Shown here: one piece after another, positions 1 through 8,268 of the stretch
How the letters are laid out: every line of letters begins with the position of its first letter
Position numbering within the stretch: position 1 is the first letter of the stretch
From: Parasphaerochaeta coccoides DSM 17374
Lineage (GTDB): Bacteria > Spirochaetota > Spirochaetia > Sphaerochaetales > Sphaerochaetaceae
Assembly (NCBI RefSeq): GCF_000208385.1
Contig: NC_015436.1
Coordinates: forward strand, 1,798,001 to 1,862,000
Direction: 5' to 3'
DNA length: 64,000 nucleotides
The notes under the pieces: model-generated
Databases searched by the model: none
Seen by the model: the letters and a program-made list of their open reading frames with translations, nothing else
Told to the model about the DNA's origin: nothing
Translations under genes and position numbers: made by a program

Positions 1-256
1 TGGCCCGGAACATGGCGGCATAGGAAGGGTTCACCTGTCCGAGCAACGGCAGGATATGGTCATCAACCAAGACTTGAAGGAACAGGGCAGAAAGCGCACT
101 GGTTCCGGCAGTGATAAGGATGCACACGGTCACGACCGTCAGACGCACCTTGTATTGCCCCATGTAGGAAAGAAGACGCTTGATAGTCCCCGGCTTGAAA
201 CGACCTGGGGTCATCCCCGTCCCACGTGCTTTTGGTTTCACGGCTGTCTTACTCAT
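1..256 (-). CDS. ABC exporter subunit, N-terminal part (runs off the window edge)
   Basis: Only the first 85 or so codons are visible. They read as a basic cytoplasmic start (MSKTAVKPKARGTG) followed by a hydrophobic first membrane helix and the loop VLVDDHILP, which is typical of type I ABC exporters with fused membrane and ATPase domains. The ATG at 256 overlaps the stop of the preceding exporter gene by 8 bp, so the two are very probably co-translated and form a heterodimer. The preceding subunit has a degenerate ATP site, so this one is expected to carry the catalytically competent Walker B glutamate. That cannot be seen here. Confidence 0.85.
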   Translation of the reverse strand, partial: MSKTAVKPKARGTGMTPGRFKPGTIKRLLSYMGQYKVRLTVVTVCILITAGTSALSALFLQVLVDDHILPLLGQVNPSYAAMFRA

Positions 257-2000
257 GGAGGATGCTCCCCTTTGTCTGCGAATGATAGACTTCACAATAG
301 ATTGAACTGGATTCAAGCAACTGTTCATGCGTCCCGACTGCTGATATCCGGCCATCATCCAGTACAATGATCATATCGGCATCCTGGACAGAGGCGACCC
401 GCTGGGCAATGATAATCTTGGTCGTACCGGGGATATGGGTACGCATGGCTTCCCGTATCTTTGAGTCCGTCGCCATATCCACCGCGCTGGTGGAATCATC
501 CAGTATCAGAACCTTCGGATTCTTCAGCAGGGCGCGGGCTATGCACAGCCGCTGCCGTTGTCCACCTGACACATTGCTCCCGCCCTGCTCAATGTAGGTA
601 TCGTAGCCGTCAGGAAACCCGCTTATGAACTCATCAGCCTGGGCAAGCTGAGCGGCATGACGCATTTCATCGTCAGTGGCGTTCTCATTGCCCCACCTGA
701 GATTCTCCTTGATGGTTCCTGAGAACAGCACATTCTTCTGGAGTACCATGGCCACCTGGTTGCGCAGGACATCTACCTCATAGTCCCTCACATCCACGCC
801 GCCTACCCGCACGGAACCGGAGATGACATCATAGAGACGGGGAATGAGCTGGACGAAGCTGGACTTTGAAGAACCTGTCCCGCCGATAATGCCTACCACC
901 TGGCCAGCCGCTATCGCGACCGAGACATCATCCAGCACGGGCTTGTCCGCCGTACGGGAGTATGAGAATGTCACATGGTCGAACACAACAGAACCATCAG
1001 GAACCTCACAAACCGGATTTTCAGGATTCGTCAGATCGCTGTTTTCAGAAAGGAGAGCTGCTATTCGTTCAATTGAGGCACGGGAAATAGTAATCATCAC
1101 AACTACCATGGAAAGCATCATGAGGCTCATCAGTATCTGCATGGCATAGGTAATCATGCTGGCCAACTCTCCGGTGGACAGTCCAATGGCCGCATTGTTC
1201 CCGCTGGCTATGATTTCTTTGGCGCCGAACCATGAAAGGAGCAACATGCTGGTGTAGAGACATATCTGCATCAGCGGCGCGACAAATGAAAGCCGTTTCC
1301 CCGCACGGGTGAAACCTTGGAAGATTAACTGGGAGATGCCGGTGAACTTCTTTTCCTCGAACTTCTCGCGGTTGTATGACTTGACCACCCTCATGCCGTG
1401 AAGATTCTCCTCCACCGCGCTGTTCAAGAGGTCATAGTAGCCGAAGACCTTGGCAAAAATCGGATGAACACTGCTCATGATGAACCACAAGCCTATTCCC
1501 AGAACCGGGATGGCTCCCAGGAAAATCATGGACATACTGCTATCGATCCGGAATGAGAAAATCATGGCAAAGATAATCATGAAAGGGGAACGCACAGCCA
1601 GACGAATGACCATCTGATAGGCCATCTGGACATTGGTCACATCGGTTGTCAGCCGGGTGATGATGCTCGATGTCGAGAACTTGTCGATATTTGAGAAAGA
1701 GAAAGTCTGGACGTTGTAGAACATATCCTTGCGCAGGTTCCTGGCAAAGCCGGAGGCCGCCACAGCCGCATTGGTTCCCGCCCGCACGCCGAAGAACAGT
1801 GCAAAAAGGGAAAAGACGACCAGCACGATTCCTACCCGCAGCACTTCGTTCATGTTGCTCTTTGCTATGCCGTTGTCAATCAGCAAGGCCATGAGTGTCG
1901 GGATGAGTATTTCCAAGATTGATTCGATGATGACGTACAGAGGCGCCATGAGACCTGGTTTCTTGTATTCACGAATGCTGGCAAACAGTTTTCTGACCAT
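249..2000 (-). CDS. ABC exporter subunit, fused membrane and ATPase domains, degenerate ATP site
   Basis: A full-length type I ABC exporter half (583 residues from the chosen start) with about six N-terminal membrane helices and a C-terminal nucleotide-binding domain. The Walker A loop is GGTGSSKSS and the signature is VSGGQRQR. The Walker B is LILDD, with aspartate in place of the catalytic glutamate, and the switch motif is AQR rather than AHR. This D/Q combination is known from the degenerate half of heterodimeric exporters such as TM287/288, so the protein probably pairs with the next gene. The start at 2000 has GAGGAG four bases upstream; an in-frame ATG at 2012 with a weaker site is also possible. 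It lies directly after a MarR-type regulator, which suggests drug- or metabolite-induced efflux. The substrate is unknown. Confidence 0.93.
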   Translation of the reverse strand: MVRKLFASIREYKKPGLMAPLYVIIESILEILIPTLMALLIDNGIAKSNMNEVLRVGIVLVVFSLFALFFGVRAGTNAAVAASGFARNLRKDMFYNVQTFSFSNIDKFSTSSIITRLTTDVTNVQMAYQMVIRLAVRSPFMIIFAMIFSFRIDSSMSMIFLGAIPVLGIGLWFIMSSVHPIFAKVFGYYDLLNSAVEENLHGMRVVKSYNREKFEEKKFTGISQLIFQGFTRAGKRLSFVAPLMQICLYTSMLLLSWFGAKEIIASGNNAAIGLSTGELASMITYAMQILMSLMMLSMVVVMITISRASIERIAALLSENSDLTNPENPVCEVPDGSVVFDHVTFSYSRTADKPVLDDVSVAIAAGQVVGIIGGTGSSKSSFVQLIPRLYDVISGSVRVGGVDVRDYEVDVLRNQVAMVLQKNVLFSGTIKENLRWGNENATDDEMRHAAQLAQADEFISGFPDGYDTYIEQGGSNVSGGQRQRLCIARALLKNPKVLILDDSTSAVDMATDSKIREAMRTHIPGTTKIIIAQRVASVQDADMIIVLDDGRISAVGTHEQLLESSSIYCEVYHSQTKGSILHE

Positions 2001-2018
2001 GTTTCTCCTCATATTTCC

Positions 2019-2474
2019 TCATATCTGCATCTGTTCATGGGCACGGGTGATGTTCTCCATCATCCTGTCAAGATACCCGACAAGCTCATATGTCTCCCGT
2101 CCGGAGAAGCCTTCAAGCAAAGCCCGCTCAAGGCTGTCAATGTCCATGTACATCATTTCACGTATGGCGCGGGACTTGTCCGTAAGTTCTATCTTTTTCA
2201 GGCGGGCATCCGAATCAACGCTCCTGCGGATGATGAAACCGTCGGCTTCAAGGGAGCTGAGGATACGGGATGTCGTGGATCTGGCAATCATGAAATGTTC
2301 TTCAATGGTCTTCTGGTAAATATCAATGCCATCGTTGTCCGCCAGATATCCGATAATCCATCCGTTGTTTCCGGTGAGACGTTCTACCTCACGTCTGCCG
2401 GCAAACGAATGCGTGTATCGCCTGACCATGCAGTTCAAACCACGTAGGCAACGGATGACTTTGCGCTGGTTCAT
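2019..2474 (-). CDS. MarR-family transcriptional regulator
   Basis: A 151-residue protein with the winged-helix pattern of MarR regulators: a helix-turn-helix region around IYQKTIEEHFMIARSTTSRILSSLE, followed by the wing DGFIIRRSVDSDARLKKIELT and C-terminal dimerisation helices. The ATG at 2474 was preferred over the in-frame ATG at 2480 because the GGAGG at 2485-2481 directly abuts the latter and is correctly spaced from the former. It is the first gene of an apparent operon with two ABC exporter subunits; its stop lies 18 bp before the start of the next gene. Repression of that exporter and of itself is likely. The ligand is unknown. Confidence 0.88.
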   Translation of the reverse strand: MNQRKVIRCLRGLNCMVRRYTHSFAGRREVERLTGNNGWIIGYLADNDGIDIYQKTIEEHFMIARSTTSRILSSLEADGFIIRRSVDSDARLKKIELTDKSRAIREMMYMDIDSLERALLEGFSGRETYELVGYLDRMMENITRAHEQMQI

Positions 2475-2500
2475 CTCCATCCTCCAGAAATTAGTTCCAT

Positions 2501-2508
2501 TGTTAACA
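2501..2508. promoter_or_regulatory. Possible operator of the MarR-type regulator
   Basis: TGTTAACA is a perfect 8-bp palindrome 27-34 bp upstream of the regulator start, inside the slightly longer ACTGTTAACAAT. Its place fits autoregulation, but it is short and could be chance. The rest of the stretch from 2509 to 2685 shows no gene or other clear signal to me. Confidence 0.25.
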
Positions 2509-2774
2509 GTTCGATGCGGAACAATATAGGAATATGCCATCCAAGGCCAACAAGGTCAAGCAAATCGATGTCGGTTTTCTGTGTGTTTTCCATGGTGATT
2601 TTTTCAACTCTTCATGGCACGGAGGAGATGGTAAGGACATATGCATAGGTAAGGGTATGTTGCAAAAGTCTGGAGCGTCCCCAGCCTCATAATCTTCACA
2701 TTTCTTGCTTTCTTGCGTTGCACACGTTTGAAACGGAATACAGGCGACAATATCCGCATCTTTAGATTCGAGTA

Positions 2775-2820
2775 ACCCGAAAGTATTATATCTTTTCACG
2801 TCAAAATCATACTTTCGGGT
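2775..2820 (+). promoter_or_regulatory. Paired-motif regulatory site of lipoprotein gene 1
   Basis: ACCCGAAAGTAT (2775-2786) and its exact inverse ATACTTTCGGGT (2809-2820) form perfect 12-bp arms around a 22-bp spacer, with arm centres 34 bp apart (about three helical turns). The same arrangement precedes each fimbrillin-like lipoprotein in the window. The site lies 130 bp before the GTG start. It could be a two-site operator for a dimeric regulator or an RNA hairpin in the leader. The whole 2821-2950 stretch downstream is non-coding leader. Confidence 0.7.
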
Positions 2821-2950
2821 AATCGTCACTATTACCGATATCCCCTACATTAACTCATCAATTCATCATGCTTTGCCAGATTAACCCCTTCCTTCATTAT
2901 ATTTTGATGAATGATTTTTGGTTTTCCATGGAAAGATAAGGGTAAAAAAA

Positions 2951-5296
2951 GTGAGAAAGAATGGTATTGTGCTTGCAAGTCTCCTCATGGTGCTTTTCGT
3001 CTTTGCTTCATGCAACGGCAACCTATGTGTCTCACACGCCAACGACGTGCGCTTCACCACGGAGATAATAGGACGCAAGGCCACCGCTGACTCCGGCTGG
3101 AGTATCGGGGATGAAGTCGGCATCTACATGGTTAAGGCCGGTGGGGACGTGGCTACTGTCGCCGCGACCGACCGTGACAATGTGCAGTACGTGGCAGATA
3201 CGGCGGGCATCAACTTCTCCGGCTTCTCCCCTGTTAACGCCTCCAACCCCTTGAAATGGGATGACATCTCCACCCCTGCCATCACATACTTTGATTTCAT
3301 CGCCTACTATCCTTACGAGTCTCCCATCGCTGATACCACAGCTCTACCCATAAACGTCTATCCGGGTTCCGGGGAACAGGATACCGGAAAGGCTGACTTC
3401 CTGTGGGGGAAGAAGGCCGGTGTCCAGAACAATACATCGACGGTCTGCCTGACGCTCAGTCATGCCCTCTCCCGCCTTGTCGTCAATGTCATTCCAAGTA
3501 CCACCGTTGATAAGGATGCCATCAACGGTGGTACGCTTGTCGCCACGGTCACGGGCTTGAACACTCAGGCAACAATCAATCTGGATACCGGAGATGTGAC
3601 CCCTGTAATCCCCAGCGACATTGATATCGTCATGAAGGACATCTCCGGCACGCTCACGGATGCGGAAAGAACCGCAGGGAACCGCCGTTTTGAGGCTGTA
3701 CTGATACCTGTGGACAACACGTTTGCCCTGGATAACGTGAGCCTGGAGTTTACCCTGACTGATGGTAGTGGTACTCATACATACACGTGGGCAGCAACTT
3801 CCGTAGCGACCTCTGACCAAGGCAAGATTCACTTTGACGCGGGAAAGCAGCATGTCTACAACATGACGCTCAATACGAAGACGGATGAAGTCGCCATCGC
3901 GGAGATTCGCATAGGGATAGTGGACTGGGACACCGGAAGCGGGGTGAACGGGGCAGCGGAAAAGGCATACAGCCTCACCTTTGGGGACAACGGAGCCACG
4001 AGAGGCAGTGCTCCGGGACGGATGCATGCTCATGGGGGAAGCCAGGTCACACTGCCGGGTTCCGGAACATTGGAGAGGGACAGCCATGATTTCTACGGAT
4101 GGAATACTCTGCCTGATGGCAACGGAAGCCATTATGCCGCCAGTGAGTCCTTCACCATGCCCGCCGATGACGTGACGTTATATGCACAGTGGAAGGTGAT
4201 GGTGAAGGTCAAGTCAGTCTCCGCTGGAGGTTTTCACACGTTAATTCTGAAGATGGACGGGACGCTCTGGGCAACAGGAAACAACGAATATGGTCAACTG
4301 GGTGTCGGCACTTCAGGTACCGTGAACAGCAAAAGCACGCCAGTGCAGGTCATGACTGATGTCGCGGCTGTCTCCGCCGGATGGTCCCATACGATGATCC
4401 TGAAGAATGATGGCACGCTCTGGGCGACTGGACGCAACAAAGTGGGTCAACTGGGTGTCGGTGATAATACCAACAGAAGCACGCCCGTGCAGGTTTCGTC
4501 CATGGGTTCTGATGTCGCGGCTGTCTCCACCGGAGAGTCCTATACGATGATTGTGAAAAAGGACGGCACACTCTGGGCGACTGGACAAAATACTGCCGGT
4601 CAACTGGGTGACGGCACTACGGATGACAGAAACAAGCCTGTGCAAGTCAAGGGTTTGAATGGGGTCGGGTTCATGACTGATGTCGAGGATGTCTTCGCCG
4701 GAGGGTTCCATACGATGATTCTGAAGAAGAACGGGACGCTCTGGGCGACTGGATTCAACTATTTTGGTCAACTGTGCGACGGCACTACGACCATCAGAAC
4801 TACTCCCGTGCAGGTCCAGGATTCTAGTGGGGTCGGGTTCATGACTGATGTCGCGACTGTCTCCGCCGGATGGGCCCATACGATGATCCTTAAGAAGGAC
4901 GGCACGCTCTGGGCGATTGGAAAGAACGAGCAGGGCCAACTGGGTGTCAGCGATAAGATAAACAGAAGCACGCCCGCGCAGGTCAGCTCCAATGTTGCGT
5001 CAGTCTCCGCCGGAGAGTCCTATACGATGATTCTGAAGAAGGACGGCACGCTCTGGGCGACTGGATCAAACGATTCGGGTCGACTTGGTGTCGGTGATAA
5101 TAACGACAGAAGCTCGCCCATGCAGGTTTCGTCCATGGGGTCTGATGTCGCGGCTGTCTCCGCCGGGTTCCATACGATGATTCTGAAGAAGAACGGCACG
5201 CTCTGGGCGACTGGATACAACTTTTTGGGTCAACTGGGTCTGGGTGACAGCGGTTCCGGAACCGATAGAAGCACGCCCGAACAGGTAGTTTTCTGA
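2951..5296 (+). CDS. Lipoprotein: fimbrillin-like domain, InlB B-repeat and seven RCC1 repeats (copy 1)
   Basis: A 781-residue protein starting at GTG 2951, preceded by AAGGG. The signal peptide ends in the lipobox FASC with cysteine at residue 21, so the protein is probably anchored in a membrane by lipid. Residues 27-335 resemble Bacteroidetes fimbrillin-like (Mfa-like) domains, with landmarks such as DEVGIYMV, FIAYYPY, HALSRLVV and FDAGKQHVYNMTL. Residues 340-414 form a Listeria/Bacteroides-type B-repeat ending DDVTLYAQW. Residues 418-781 hold seven RCC1-like units with the core ILKKDGTLWATG...GQLG, enough for one seven-bladed propeller. A TTG at 2918 opens the frame but would bury the signal peptide. 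A role in surface binding is inferred from the architecture; there is no catalytic motif. Confidence 0.88.
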   Translation: MRKNGIVLASLLMVLFVFASCNGNLCVSHANDVRFTTEIIGRKATADSGWSIGDEVGIYMVKAGGDVATVAATDRDNVQYVADTAGINFSGFSPVNASNPLKWDDISTPAITYFDFIAYYPYESPIADTTALPINVYPGSGEQDTGKADFLWGKKAGVQNNTSTVCLTLSHALSRLVVNVIPSTTVDKDAINGGTLVATVTGLNTQATINLDTGDVTPVIPSDIDIVMKDISGTLTDAERTAGNRRFEAVLIPVDNTFALDNVSLEFTLTDGSGTHTYTWAATSVATSDQGKIHFDAGKQHVYNMTLNTKTDEVAIAEIRIGIVDWDTGSGVNGAAEKAYSLTFGDNGATRGSAPGRMHAHGGSQVTLPGSGTLERDSHDFYGWNTLPDGNGSHYAASESFTMPADDVTLYAQWKVMVKVKSVSAGGFHTLILKMDGTLWATGNNEYGQLGVGTSGTVNSKSTPVQVMTDVAAVSAGWSHTMILKNDGTLWATGRNKVGQLGVGDNTNRSTPVQVSSMGSDVAAVSTGESYTMIVKKDGTLWATGQNTAGQLGDGTTDDRNKPVQVKGLNGVGFMTDVEDVFAGGFHTMILKKNGTLWATGFNYFGQLCDGTTTIRTTPVQVQDSSGVGFMTDVATVSAGWAHTMILKKDGTLWAIGKNEQGQLGVSDKINRSTPAQVSSNVASVSAGESYTMILKKDGTLWATGSNDSGRLGVGDNNDRSSPMQVSSMGSDVAAVSAGFHTMILKKNGTLWATGYNFLGQLGLGDSGSGTDRSTPEQVVF

Positions 5297-5438
5297 CCGG
5301 AACATGATGAGATACCGGCGCACACGTCAACCAACAGGTCGTTCCCATTCTCATAATCTTCACATTTCTTGCTTTCTTGCGTTGCACACGTTTGAAATGG
5401 AATACAGGCGACACTATCCGCATCTTTGGATTCGAGTA

Positions 5439-5484
5439 ACCCGAAAGTATTATATCTTTTCACGTCAAAATCATACTTTCGGGT
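5439..5484 (+). promoter_or_regulatory. Paired-motif regulatory site of lipoprotein gene 2
   Basis: ACCCGAAAGTAT (5439-5450) and ATACTTTCGGGT (5473-5484), identical to the site of copy 1, with arm centres 34 bp apart and 130 bp from the GTG start. It lies in the 318-bp gap between copies 1 and 2 (5297-5614). That gap holds the conserved tail of copy 1 and the leader of copy 2, and no other gene. Confidence 0.7.
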
Positions 5485-5614
5485 AATCGTCACTATTACC
5501 GATATCCCCTACATTAACTCATCAATTCATCATGCTTTGCCAGATTAACCCCTCCCTTCATTATATTTTGATGAATGATTTTTGGTTTTCCATGGAAAGA
5601 TAAGGGTAAAAAAA

Positions 5615-7957
5615 GTGAGAAAGAACGGTATTGTGCTTGCAAGTCTCCTCATGGTGCTTTTCGTCTTTGCTTCATGCAACGGCAACCTATGTGTTTCACA
5701 CGCCAACGACGTGCGCTTCACCACGGAGATAGGACGCAAGGCCGCCGCTGACTCCGGCTGGAGTATCGGGGACGCGGTCGGCATCTACATGGTGGAGGCC
5801 GGTGGGGACGTGGATACTGTCGCCGCGACCGACCGTGACAATGTGAAGTATGTGGCAGATACGGCGAGCATCAACTTCTCCGCCTTCTCCCCTGTTGACG
5901 CCTCCAACCCCTTGAAGTGGGATGACATCTCCACCCCTGCTATCACAGAGTTTGATTTCATCGCCTACTATCCTTACGTGTCTCCCATCTCTGATACCAC
6001 TGCTCTATCCATAAACGTCTATCCGGGTTCCGGGGAACAGGACACCGGAAAGGCTGACTTCCTATGGGGGAAGAAGGCTGGTGTCCAGAACAACACCTCG
6101 ACAGTCAGCCTGACGCTCAGTCATGCCCTCTCTCGCCTTGTTGTCAACGTTGGGCCAAGTACCACCGTTGATAAGGATGCCATCAACGGTGGTACGCTTG
6201 TCGCCACTGTCACGGGCATGAACACGCAGGCAACAATCGACCTTAACAGCGGAGATGTGACCCCTGTAATCCCCAGCGACATTGATATCGTCATGAAGGA
6301 CATTTCCGACACCCTTACGGCTGCGGAAAGAACCGCAGGGAACCGCCGTTTTGAGGCTGTACTGATACCTGTGGACAACACTTTTGCCCTGGATAACGTG
6401 AGCCTGGAGTTTGTCCTGACCGGTGGTGCTGGCGATGGTACATACACATGGGCAGCAACTTCCGTAGCGACCTCTGACCAAGGCAAGATTCACTTTGACG
6501 CAGGCAAGCAGCATATCTACAACATGACGCTCAATACGGATACTCATGAAGTCGCCGTCGCGGAGATTCTCATAGGGATAGTGGACTGGAACACCAGAGG
6601 CGAGGTGAACGGGGCAGCGGAAAAGGCATATAGCCTCACCTTTGAGGACAACGGAGCCACGAGAGGCAATGCTCCGGGACGGATGTATGCTCATGGGGGA
6701 AGCCTGGTCACACTGCCAGGTTCCGGAACATTGGAGAGGGACAGCCATGAGTTCTCCGGATGGAATACTCTGCCTGATGGCAACGGAAGCCACTATGCCG
6801 CCAGTGAGTCCCTCACCATGCCCGCTGATGACGTGACGTTGTATGCACAGTGGATGGTGAAGGTCAAGTCAGTCTCCGCTGGAGATGATCACACAATGAT
6901 TCTGAAGACTGATGGTACTCTCTGGGCGACTGGATCCAACTATTACGGTCAACTGGGGGTCGATGATATTACCACCATAAGCACGCCCGTGCAGGTCAAG
7001 GATTCTAGTGGGGTCGGGTTCATGACTGATGTCGCGGCTGTCTCCGCCGGAAGTCATCACACGATGATTCTGAAGAAGGATGGCACGCTCTGGGCGACTG
7101 GAGAGAACAAAGCTGGTCAACTGGGGGTCGGTGATAATACCGACAGAAGCACGCCCGTGCAGGTTTCGTCCATGGGTTCTGATGTCGCGGCTGTCTCCGC
7201 CGGAGGCAGGCACACGATGATCCTGAAGAAGGATGGCACGCTCTGGGCGACTGAAAATAAGACTCCCGTGCAGGTCAAGGGGTTTGGTGGGGTCGGGTTC
7301 ATGACTGATGTCGCGGCCGTCTCCGCCGGATACGATCACACAATGATTCTGAAGAAGGATGGCACGCTCTGGGGGATAGGACAAAATTATAATGGCCAAC
7401 TGGGTGATGGCACTTCGGGTTTAGGGAACAGCACAAGCACGCCTGTGCAGGTCAAGGATGATACCGATGGTTCCGGGTTCATGACTGATGTCGCGACTGT
7501 CTCTACCGGATTCTTCCATACAATGATTTTGAAGAAGGACGGCACGCTTTGGGTGACTGGATCCAACAGCCATGGTCAACTGGGTGACGGCACTACGGAT
7601 AGCAGAGTCATACCTGTGCAGGTCAAGGATGATACCGATATTTCCGGGTTCATGACTGACGTCGCAGCTGTCTCTGCCGGACTGTATTACACGATGATCC
7701 TGAAGAAGGACGGTACGCTCTGGGCGACTGGACGAAACAATTTGGGTCAACTGGGTCTCGGCAATAAGACCGACAGTGAGATTCCCGTGAAGGTCGCATC
7801 CATGGGAACTGATGTCGAGGCTGTCTTCGCCGGATGCAAGCACACGTTGATCCAGAAGAAGGACGGATCGCTCTGGGCGACTGGATTTAATACTAACGGC
7901 CAACTGGGTGTCAGTGATAATACCAACAGAAGCACGCCCGAACAGGTAGTTTTCTGA
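5615..7957 (+). CDS. Lipoprotein: fimbrillin-like domain, InlB B-repeat and seven RCC1 repeats (copy 2)
   Basis: A 780-residue close paralogue of copy 1 with the same GTG start, AAGGG ribosome site, signal peptide and lipobox cysteine. The fimbrillin-like domain is nearly identical to copy 1, with scattered substitutions (for example VSLEFVLTGGAGDG against TLTDGSGTH). One B-repeat and seven RCC1 units follow. The third unit is damaged: after GTLWAT the sequence jumps to ENKTPVQV, so the GQLG half of that unit is missing through an in-frame deletion of about 20 residues. The propeller region varies between copies far more than the anchor domain, chiefly in the loops between TPVQV and the next SAG.HTM strand. 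This suggests that diversity is concentrated in the exposed head. Confidence 0.88.
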   Translation: MRKNGIVLASLLMVLFVFASCNGNLCVSHANDVRFTTEIGRKAAADSGWSIGDAVGIYMVEAGGDVDTVAATDRDNVKYVADTASINFSAFSPVDASNPLKWDDISTPAITEFDFIAYYPYVSPISDTTALSINVYPGSGEQDTGKADFLWGKKAGVQNNTSTVSLTLSHALSRLVVNVGPSTTVDKDAINGGTLVATVTGMNTQATIDLNSGDVTPVIPSDIDIVMKDISDTLTAAERTAGNRRFEAVLIPVDNTFALDNVSLEFVLTGGAGDGTYTWAATSVATSDQGKIHFDAGKQHIYNMTLNTDTHEVAVAEILIGIVDWNTRGEVNGAAEKAYSLTFEDNGATRGNAPGRMYAHGGSLVTLPGSGTLERDSHEFSGWNTLPDGNGSHYAASESLTMPADDVTLYAQWMVKVKSVSAGDDHTMILKTDGTLWATGSNYYGQLGVDDITTISTPVQVKDSSGVGFMTDVAAVSAGSHHTMILKKDGTLWATGENKAGQLGVGDNTDRSTPVQVSSMGSDVAAVSAGGRHTMILKKDGTLWATENKTPVQVKGFGGVGFMTDVAAVSAGYDHTMILKKDGTLWGIGQNYNGQLGDGTSGLGNSTSTPVQVKDDTDGSGFMTDVATVSTGFFHTMILKKDGTLWVTGSNSHGQLGDGTTDSRVIPVQVKDDTDISGFMTDVAAVSAGLYYTMILKKDGTLWATGRNNLGQLGLGNKTDSEIPVKVASMGTDVEAVFAGCKHTLIQKKDGSLWATGFNTNGQLGVSDNTNRSTPEQVVF

Positions 7958-8091
7958 CCGGAACATGAGGAGATACCGGCATACACGCCAACCAACAGGT
8001 CGTCTCCATTCTCATAATCTTCACATTTCTTGCGTTACACGTGTTTGAAACGGAACACAGGCGACACTATCCGCATCTTTGGATTCGCGTA

Positions 8092-8137
8092 ACCCGAAAG
8101 TACTATATGCTTTTTCGTCAAAATCATACTTTCGGGT
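8092..8137 (+). promoter_or_regulatory. Paired-motif regulatory site of lipoprotein gene 3
   Basis: ACCCGAAAGTAC (8092-8103) and ATACTTTCGGGT (8126-8137), with one mismatch between the arms and arm centres again 34 bp apart. The surrounding leader has diverged from copies 1 and 2, yet both arms and their spacing are kept, which argues for function. It lies in the 311-bp gap 7958-8268, which otherwise holds only the tail of copy 2 and leader sequence. Confidence 0.7.
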
Positions 8138-8268
8138 AATCGCCAATCATCACCAATATCCCCTACATTAACTCATCAATTCATCATACTTTTCCAGAGT
8201 AACCCATCATTTCATTATGTTTTGATGAATGATTTTTGGTTTTTCAGGGAAAGATAAGGGGAAAAAAA

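Noticed and set aside
2775-2820. Invertible promoter flanked by 12-bp inverted repeats
   Set aside because: The enclosed 22 bp is too short for site-specific inversion as usually found, no recombinase gene is nearby, and copy 5 has the half-sites in the same direction.
2503-2829. Minus-strand frames in the leaders of copies 1 and 2 (2503-2829 and 5230-5493) that share the start MTITRKYDFDVK
   Set aside because: The shared protein sequence only reflects the duplicated leader DNA. No ribosome site, and the frame is not kept in copy 3.
3344-4132. Long minus-strand open frame opposite lipoprotein copy 1 (similar ones at 6062-6793 and 8770-9234)
   Set aside because: Each is the mirror of a well-supported lipoprotein gene, has no family resemblance and no ribosome site. 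Its recurrence is explained by the DNA duplication.
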